From: Roseitalea sp. MMSF_3546
GTDB lineage: Bacteria; Pseudomonadota; Alphaproteobacteria; Rhizobiales; Rhizobiaceae
Direction of reading: 5' to 3'
Length of the DNA stretch: 64,000 bases
Assembly (NCBI RefSeq): GCF_030732865.1
Contig: NZ_JASHKB010000015.1
Span: 27,419 to 91,418 of the forward strand
The translations under genes were made by a program, and so were the position numbers. Positions 58,462 through 64,000 of this stretch are shown piece by piece. The notes under the pieces are model-generated. The model was not told where the DNA came from. It worked only from the letters and a program-made list of their open reading frames with translations, and did no database searches. How positions within the stretch are numbered: position 1 is the stretch's first letter; each line of letters begins with the position of its first letter.

Positions 58462-60117
58462 TCAGGCCGCCCAGGCCAGCTTGTAGACGTGGATCTCGAA
58501 GGTCGGGTGCTGTTCGGCGCCGATCACATCGGGCTTGGCGTGGCGATAGGTCGAGCGCCAATAGGGCTGGATGATCACGCCCTGATCGCGCAGGATCCGC
58601 TCGATCCGCGCCATGAGGTCGCGCCGCTCGTCGGCGTCCGGAACGGCCATGGCCTGATTGAGCAGGTCGTCGAACTCGGCATTGGCAAAGCCGGACTCGT
58701 TCCATGCCTCGCCCGTGCGATAGGCCAGCGACAGCACCTGCACGCCGAGCGGACGCTGGGCCCAGTCGGTGGCGCTGTAGGGGTATTTGGTCCAATCGTT
58801 CCAGAAGGTCGAACCGGGCAGCACGGTGCGCTTGACCCTGATGCCCGCCGCGCGCAGCTGGGCGGCGACCGCATCGCAGGTCGGCTTGCGCCAGCTGTCG
58901 TCGATCGAGATCAGCTCGTGCTCGAAATCGGCCATGCCGGCCTCTTCCATCAGCGCCATGGCGGCTTCGGGATCGTGCTCGGCCGGGCCGATGTCGGCGT
59001 ATTCGGGATGGATCGGGCACACATGGTGGTCTTCGGCCACCGTGCCCAGCCCGGCATAGCCCAATTGCAGGCATACCGCGTTGTCGACGGCCAGCTGCAG
59101 CGCGCGGCGCACGCGCACGTCCTCATAGGGCCGCATCCCGTCCACCTCGGCGGCCTGGTTGGGCCGGATCACGACCGTGTTGGCGGTGACGGCCTCGGAC
59201 TTGGTCCAGCCGAACTGGTCCATGATCGCAACGAAGTCGCCGATCGACTCGTAGATCATGTCGACCTCGTCGGATTCGACCGCGGCGACGACGGCGGCCT
59301 GCTCGGTGCCGTAGTCGACATAGACGATCCGGTCGAGCCATGCGCCCTCGCCCCACCACTCATGGTCCTCGTTCCGGACCAGTTCGCCGCGGTCGCCCAC
59401 GGCGTATTCGCCAGGCAGATAGGGTCCGGTGCCGATCGGCTCGGCAAGCGGATCGCCGCCGAAGCTGCGGTGGACGATCTGGGCGGGATAGTCCGACATG
59501 CCCGCGATCAGCGTGATGTCGGCGCGCGGCAGGTTGAGCCGGACGGTGTGGTCGTCGACCACCTCGATGGCGCCGGGCCGCGCCTTACCGGTGTCGGGAT
59601 CGATCAACGCGTCGAGCCGGGCGGCCATGGAATTGCCCTCCACGTCGCGCTCGCACCAGCGCTCTATGTTGAAGGCCACGTCCTCGGCGACAAAGTCGTC
59701 GCCATTGTTCCATTTCACGCCGCGGCGCAGATTGAGCACGTATTCGGTCGCATCATCGCTCACCGACCAGCTTTCCAGCAGCATGGGACCGATGGTGCCG
59801 TCGCGGTTGTATTCGACCAGATACTCCAGCCAGCCGCGGGTGTAGTTGGACATTTGCGGCCAGTCATAGGTGCGCGGATCGCGCAGCGGGCGCACCTCGG
59901 ACTGGATGCGCAACGTGCCGCCCTGCTGCGGCGTTGCGGCGCGCGCCTGGGGCGCCTTGAGCCCGATCAGGGAGTAGGCGGCTGCCGCGCTCGCACCCAG
60001 CGCGGTCGCCCGGGCCAGGAACTCGCGGCGGGACAGTGTCCCTGCCCTTGCTTCGTCGGCGGCCGAACGGGCGGCCGGATGGATATGTTCAGTGTGCGTT
60101 TTCGAGGGTACACGCAT
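58462..60117 (-). CDS. ABC transporter substrate-binding protein, family 5, Tat-exported
   Basis: A 551-residue periplasmic oligopeptide/dipeptide-type binding protein (DppA/OppA, SBP_bac_5). The N-terminus carries a twin-arginine signal SRREFLARATALGASAAAAY near residue 36. The mature part has TYDWPQMSNYTRGWLEYLVE, LNLRRGVKWNNGDDFVAEDV and IGTGPYLPGEY. AAGGAG precedes the ATG at 60117. No ABC permease or ATPase gene is adjacent, so it is an orphan in this window. Confidence 0.9.
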   Translation of the reverse strand: MRVPSKTHTEHIHPAARSAADEARAGTLSRREFLARATALGASAAAAYSLIGLKAPQARAATPQQGGTLRIQSEVRPLRDPRTYDWPQMSNYTRGWLEYLVEYNRDGTIGPMLLESWSVSDDATEYVLNLRRGVKWNNGDDFVAEDVAFNIERWCERDVEGNSMAARLDALIDPDTGKARPGAIEVVDDHTVRLNLPRADITLIAGMSDYPAQIVHRSFGGDPLAEPIGTGPYLPGEYAVGDRGELVRNEDHEWWGEGAWLDRIVYVDYGTEQAAVVAAVESDEVDMIYESIGDFVAIMDQFGWTKSEAVTANTVVIRPNQAAEVDGMRPYEDVRVRRALQLAVDNAVCLQLGYAGLGTVAEDHHVCPIHPEYADIGPAEHDPEAAMALMEEAGMADFEHELISIDDSWRKPTCDAVAAQLRAAGIRVKRTVLPGSTFWNDWTKYPYSATDWAQRPLGVQVLSLAYRTGEAWNESGFANAEFDDLLNQAMAVPDADERRDLMARIERILRDQGVIIQPYWRSTYRHAKPDVIGAEQHPTFEIHVYKLAWAA

Positions 60118-60558
60118 GGGTGCATTGCTCCTTCGGGGCAATCGTCAAAACCGGTTGTCAGGATTGATCTGCGCGCCCTGGAGTGCCGCCGGGCGCTTTT
60201 TGAGCGGTTGCTTTTGCGGATCGGTGCGGCTGCGCGGCGACCCTAGCGAATGAAACCATAAGGCGCAGCGAGGCCAAGTCAAACGCGAAAAACCGCGCGG
60301 CCCTTTTCCCGATGGTGGAGACCGGGCAGCGCCCAGAGCCCCGGTCGGCTGGCCGGACAGAGCGTTATGAAGCGAGTTTGGACCGTCCTGCCGGAGCAGG
60401 CTTGGGTCAAGGCCAAAGGCCTTGGCGAAGGGGTTATCCGGATACTGCCGAAAGGCATGATCGATCCATAATTGTCGCCCAACGCCGTTGAGCCCGGTGA
60501 CGCGCCCGCAATGCGATGGTACTGGTCCGATATCGCTTTTCGAAGTGTCGGTGGATCC
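60118..60558. other. intergenic region between SBP and alpha/beta hydrolase genes
   Basis: About 440 bases between divergent genes. I recognise no gene. A 34-codon frame starting at the ATG at 60367 and ending at TAA 60469-60471 exists but has no ribosome site and no known match. The region must hold both promoters. Confidence 0.5.
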
Positions 60559-61518
60559 ATGCGGAAGATGGCACTGACCGTCGTGACCTTGCTTCTGATC
60601 GCCTGTCTGGCGGTGTGGATGATGTTTTCGCGCGATCTCGGCCAGGCGCGCGAACGCATCGAGGGTCGCGGGCAGATCCTTGCCACCGGCCCGGGAACGA
60701 TGGAGTACGCCACCGTGGCCGGCGATAGTCCGATCCTGGTGATTCACGGCTCCGGCGGCGGTCTCGACCAGGGCCTGATGCTGGCCGAGCCGCTCGCGGA
60801 CCGAGGTTATCAGCTCATCGCGCCCTCGCGCTTTGGCTATCTGGGAAGCCCGCCACAGGAAGGATTGTCGACCGGTCGGCAGGCCGACGCCTATGTGGAT
60901 CTCCTCGACTATCTCGGGATCGATCAGGTCGTCGTGCTGGGTGCTTCCGCGGGGACGCTGTCGGCAATGCAATTTGCGATCCGACATGCAGATCGGTGCG
61001 ACGCGCTGGTGCTGCTCGTACCGGCCAGCTATGCGCCGGACCGGGCAAGCGGCGAATCGGCAGCCGAAGGCAGCGCCATGGTCTGGGTCGTTCAGACGGT
61101 CTTGCGTTCGGACTTTCTGTTCTGGGTCGCGCTGCGTTTTGCACCGGATGCGGTGACCCGCTATGTGCTGGCGACCGAGCCGGCGCTTGTCGATGCCGCG
61201 GCGCAAGCCGAGCAGGAGCGCGTGGCCGAAATGGCGCGGACAATTCTGCCGATCAGCCGCCGGGCCGAAGGAATCATGTTCGATTCGGCGACCGCCGGCG
61301 CGCCTGACCCTCTCCCGCTTGCCGAGATCTCCTGTCCGACCCTGGTGATCAGCGCCGAGGACGATCTTTATGGCACGGCCGCCGCGGCGCGGCACATCGC
61401 TGCCAATGTTCCCGACGCCGAACTCGTCATCTACCAGGATGGCGGCCATGTCCTTGTGGGCCGGCAGAGGCAGACATGGGAACGTGTGGACCGCTTCATC
61501 GAGCAGCACACCCGGTGA
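60559..61518 (+). CDS. alpha/beta hydrolase with N-terminal membrane anchor
   Basis: A 319-residue alpha/beta hydrolase. The N-terminus (MRKMALTVVTLLLIACLAVW) is a signal anchor. The oxyanion stretch is LVIHGSGGGLDQG, the nucleophile elbow is VVLGASAGTLSAM (GxSxG), the acid lies near ISAEDDLYG and the histidine is in QDGGHVLVG. No lipobox follows. The substrate is unknown. The frame is open for 29 codons upstream; I prefer the ATG at 60559 because it gives a clean signal anchor. It converges on the formate dehydrogenase gene with 26 bases between. Confidence 0.85.
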   Translation: MRKMALTVVTLLLIACLAVWMMFSRDLGQARERIEGRGQILATGPGTMEYATVAGDSPILVIHGSGGGLDQGLMLAEPLADRGYQLIAPSRFGYLGSPPQEGLSTGRQADAYVDLLDYLGIDQVVVLGASAGTLSAMQFAIRHADRCDALVLLVPASYAPDRASGESAAEGSAMVWVVQTVLRSDFLFWVALRFAPDAVTRYVLATEPALVDAAAQAEQERVAEMARTILPISRRAEGIMFDSATAGAPDPLPLAEISCPTLVISAEDDLYGTAAAARHIAANVPDAELVIYQDGGHVLVGRQRQTWERVDRFIEQHTR

Positions 61519-61544
61519 ATGCCTCTTCCACCCCGCGGCGATAT

Positions 61545-64000
61545 TCAGCAGAACCTAGAGAGCGGGTCTGGTTGACGCTGCGGGGGGCGGCTGACGCGGG
61601 CGGCGCAGTATTTGAATTCGGGGATCTTGCCGAACGGGTCAAGCTGCGGCTTGGTCAGCACGTTGGCCGGGCTTTCATTGAAGCAGAACGGCATGAAGAT
61701 CATGCCGTCGGCCACCTCGCGGTCGGCGCGCAGGACAGCCTGGATCGTGCCGCGCCGCGTCTCGACGGCGATCATCTCGCCCGGCCTGAAGCCGTGCCGG
61801 CCGATCTCGCGCGGGTTCATGGCGGCGATGCCCTCGGGCTCGATATCGTCGAGCACGGTGGCGCGCCGCGTCATCGCGCCGGTGTGCCAGTGCTCGAGCA
61901 GACGGCCGGTGGTCAGCACCAGCGGATAGTCCTCGTCGGGCACCTCGTCGGGCGGGCGCAGATCGGCGGGCACGAGCCGACCGCGTCCGTCGGCGGTCGG
62001 AAACCCGTCGATGAAGATCACCTCGTTGCCGAAGCCGCCGGGCTCGTCGACCGGATAGGTGACCGAATCCTCGGCGAGCAGGCGCTCCCAGGTGATGTGC
62101 CGGAGCGAGGGCATGACCGAGGCCATCTCGGTGAAGACTTCGCCGACATCCGCATAGGTCCAGTCGAGCCCGATGCGCCTGGCCAGTTCGACGATCAGTT
62201 CCCAGTCCTGGCGCGCCTCGCCGGGCGGATCGAGCGCCGGCCGGCCGACCTGCACCTGCCGGTTGGTGTTGGTGTAGGTGCCCCACTTTTCGGCATGGGC
62301 CGAGGCGGGCAGAACGACATCGGCGTGCCAGCAGGTCTCGGTCAGGAAGATGTCTTGGACGACCAGGTGATCGAGCTTTGCCAGCGCGGCGCGGGCGTGG
62401 CGCTGGTCGGGATCGGACATGGCCGGGTTTTCGCCCATGATGTACATGCCGGCGATCTCGCCGGCATGGATCGCGTCCATGATCTCCACCACCGTCAGGC
62501 CGCGCTTGGGATCGAGGGAGCGGCCCCAGAAATCCTCCATCGAGGCGCGCACGTCGGCGTTCTCGACGAGCCGGTAGTCGGGATACATCATCGGGATCAG
62601 GCCGGCGTCGGAGGCGCCCTGCACATTGTTCTGCCCGCGCAGCGGATGAAGGCCGGTGCCGGGCCGTCCGACATGACCGGTGATCAGCGACAAGGCGATC
62701 AGGCCGCGCGAATTGTCGGTGCCGTGCGTGTGCTGGGAGATGCCCATGCCCCAGAAGATGATCGAGCGCTCGGCGGTGGCGTAGGTGCGCGCGACGTCGC
62801 GGATCGTGTCGGCGGGAACGCCGCAGATCTCCGCCATCGCCTCGGGCGAGAAGTCCCTGACCTTGTCGCGCAGTGCGTCGAACCCGTCGACATGGGCCTG
62901 GATGTACTGGCTGTCGTAGAGCTTTTCGTCGATGATCACGTGCAGCAGCGCGTTGAGCAGCGCGACGTCCGATCCGGCCGTGAACTGGACCGGGTGGGAC
63001 GCATGGCGCATCAGGTCCTGCCGGCGCGGGTCGATGACGATGAGCTTTTTTCCTTGCTTGGCGGCCTGCTTGAAATAGGTCGCCGCCACGGGATGGTTGG
63101 TCGTCGGCCGCGCGCCGATGACCATGATGCAGTCGGCCTTCATCGCGTCATTGAACGGCGCGGAGACCGCGCCCGAGCCGACCCCTTCGAGAAGCGCGGC
63201 GACCGAGGATGCGTGGCACAGCCGGGTGCAATGGTCGACATTGTTGGTGCCGAAACCCTGCCGAATCAGCTTCTGGAACAGATAGGCCTCTTCGTTCGAG
63301 CCCTTGGCCGAGCCGAAGCCGGCAAGCGCGCCGCCACCGCGCTCGTCGCGGATCTTCGCAAGACCGCTGGCGGCGCGGTCCATCGCCTCCTCCCACGACG
63401 CCTCGCGGAAGATGTCGGTCACCTTCATGAAGCGCATGTCGATGTCGCCGGCCGTGGGCGCGTCGTCACGGCGGATCAGCGGCCTGGTGAGCCTTTCGGG
63501 GCTCATCGCATAGTCATAGCCGAACCGGCCCTTGACGCAGAGCCGGTTCTCGTTGGCCGGACCGTCGCGGCCATCGACCTGGACGATGCGGTCGTCCTTG
63601 ACGTTGATCGTGGTCTGGCAGCCGACGCCGCAGAAGGGGCAGACGGAATCGACGGACTTGTCGAACTCGTGGATGGCGCGGGTGCGGCCGGCCGCGTCCA
63701 TCAGCGTCTTCTCGTAGAGCGCGCCGGTCGGGCAGGCCTGCACGCACTCGCCGCAGGTCACGCAGGTGGAAAGCCCCATCGGATCGTGGATGTCGAAGAC
63801 GGGGACCGCGTGATGGCCGCGTTCGCCCATTCCGATCACGTCGTTGACCTGCACTTCGCGGCAGGCGCGCACGCACAGACCGCAGGCGATGCAACTGTCG
63901 AGATTCACGGCGATGGCCGGGTTGGTGAGGTCGTGGATGCCTGGGTGATGATGATCGCGGTCCCCTCTCCCCCCTTGTGGGGGAGATGTCGGCGAAGCCG
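61545..64000 (-). CDS. formate dehydrogenase catalytic (alpha) subunit, 5' end outside window
   Basis: At least 817 residues are visible. In order: a ferredoxin-like 4Fe-4S pair (CIACGLCVRACREVQ and STCVTCGECVQACPTGAL), the 4Fe-4S of the molybdopterin domain (CPFCGVGCQTTINVK, with NRLCVKGRFGYDY), the Mo-ligand region DHCTRLCHASSVAAL with cysteine instead of selenocysteine, and the MGD-binding C-terminal domain (LTTGRLLEHWHTGAMTRR). It is the molybdenum subunit of a soluble NAD-linked or related formate dehydrogenase, which oxidises formate to CO2. The frame stays open to the window edge through a copy of repeat element A. Beta, gamma and delta subunits would lie beyond. Confidence 0.93.
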   Translation of the reverse strand, partial: ASPTSPPQGGRGDRDHHHPGIHDLTNPAIAVNLDSCIACGLCVRACREVQVNDVIGMGERGHHAVPVFDIHDPMGLSTCVTCGECVQACPTGALYEKTLMDAAGRTRAIHEFDKSVDSVCPFCGVGCQTTINVKDDRIVQVDGRDGPANENRLCVKGRFGYDYAMSPERLTRPLIRRDDAPTAGDIDMRFMKVTDIFREASWEEAMDRAASGLAKIRDERGGGALAGFGSAKGSNEEAYLFQKLIRQGFGTNNVDHCTRLCHASSVAALLEGVGSGAVSAPFNDAMKADCIMVIGARPTTNHPVAATYFKQAAKQGKKLIVIDPRRQDLMRHASHPVQFTAGSDVALLNALLHVIIDEKLYDSQYIQAHVDGFDALRDKVRDFSPEAMAEICGVPADTIRDVARTYATAERSIIFWGMGISQHTHGTDNSRGLIALSLITGHVGRPGTGLHPLRGQNNVQGASDAGLIPMMYPDYRLVENADVRASMEDFWGRSLDPKRGLTVVEIMDAIHAGEIAGMYIMGENPAMSDPDQRHARAALAKLDHLVVQDIFLTETCWHADVVLPASAHAEKWGTYTNTNRQVQVGRPALDPPGEARQDWELIVELARRIGLDWTYADVGEVFTEMASVMPSLRHITWERLLAEDSVTYPVDEPGGFGNEVIFIDGFPTADGRGRLVPADLRPPDEVPDEDYPLVLTTGRLLEHWHTGAMTRRATVLDDIEPEGIAAMNPREIGRHGFRPGEMIAVETRRGTIQAVLRADREVADGMIFMPFCFNESPANVLTKPQLDPFGKIPEFKYCAARVSRPPQRQPDPLSRFC
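63967..64000. repeat. copy of palindromic repeat element A at the window edge (partial)
   Basis: The 24 bases 63967-63990 are identical to the outer arm of the element inside glyS (32844-32867), and the next ten (63991-64000) match the complement of its other side with one change. Only one arm lies within the window. The formate dehydrogenase reading frame passes through it. Confidence 0.85.

Noticed and set aside
58063..60246. A 727-codon plus-strand frame
   Set aside because: It is antisense to the substrate-binding protein gene, which has a Tat signal and clear family motifs.
60367..60471. A 34-codon frame upstream of the alpha/beta hydrolase gene
   Set aside because: No ribosome site, no match I recognise, and it is not in frame with a larger gene remnant.

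Overview
The window is about 64 kb of GC-rich chromosomal DNA from an alphaproteobacterium, most likely of the order Hyphomicrobiales (Rhizobiales). The evidence is conserved gene neighbourhoods and families typical of that order: an aa3 oxidase cluster ctaC-ctaD-ctaB-coxF-ctaG-ctaE-SURF1; the block pdxH, lipoprotein, DnaJ, fabI, aroC, ribB, HDAC-like, xseB, tlyA; atpI-B-E-F'-F facing rnhB; separate glyQ and glyS; IalB, NnrU, DUF2007 and RT0821/Lpp0805-type proteins; and a GTTC-N7-GTTC LexA box. I cannot name a genus. No rRNA, tRNA, CRISPR array, prophage or insertion sequence was seen. Almost everything looks like core genome.

Layout. 0-1.1 kb: 5' part of ispH and a hicAB toxin-antitoxin pair. 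1.1-7.5 kb: cytochrome c oxidase operon on the minus strand, with an extra VOC-fold gene between ctaD and ctaB. 7.9-15.1 kb: ialB, tldD, an HWE-type histidine kinase, a GGDEF protein, a coiled-coil membrane protein, an XRE regulator and a GyrI-like protein. 15.2-24.9 kb: pdxH and the plus-strand housekeeping block up to tlyA. 24.9-31.2 kb: an enoyl-CoA hydratase/acyl-CoA dehydrogenase pair behind a 16-bp palindromic operator, an S49 peptidase, a D-2-hydroxyglutarate dehydrogenase-like flavoenzyme and Sua5. 31.3-38.5 kb: glyS and glyQ separated by DUF2207, LemA and FAS1 genes. 38.8-49.2 kb: ubiA, purD, a TrmN6-like methyltransferase, polyprenyl diphosphate synthase, a TPR protein, ispE, moaB, a glycosyltransferase-like protein and a radical SAM protein with a LexA box. 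49.3-52.6 kb: rnhB and the F0 ATP synthase operon. 52.8-60.1 kb: SleB-type hydrolase, der, a TPR membrane protein, nnrU, a DksA/TraR-type protein, an SDR reductase and an orphan peptide-binding protein. 60.5-64 kb: an alpha/beta hydrolase and a formate dehydrogenase catalytic subunit that runs off the window.

How the genes fit together. Aerobic respiration is the main theme: cytochrome oxidase with its assembly factors CtaB, CtaG and SURF1, ubiquinone synthesis (ubiA, polyprenyl diphosphate synthase) and the F0 sector. MEP-pathway genes (ispH, ispE) supply the isoprenoid chain. moaB serves the molybdenum cofactor needed by the formate dehydrogenase at the right edge. Folded small regulatory modules (hicAB, HWE kinase, GGDEF, XRE) sit in the more variable 0-1 kb and 10-15 kb stretches.

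The most unusual observation is in glyS. The gene carries two different palindromic repeat elements, each about 125-130 bp, inserted in frame between conserved domains, so an essential tRNA synthetase carries about 90 repeat-encoded residues. A further copy of one element lies at the right edge, where the formate dehydrogenase frame reads through it in a different frame. Other points worth checking are a palindrome overlapping the hicAB -10 box, a RibB whose GTP cyclohydrolase II-like half has lost its zinc cysteines, a duplicated start-codon region at the HWE kinase, and an ATP-operon terminator encoded inside the 3' end of rnhB.
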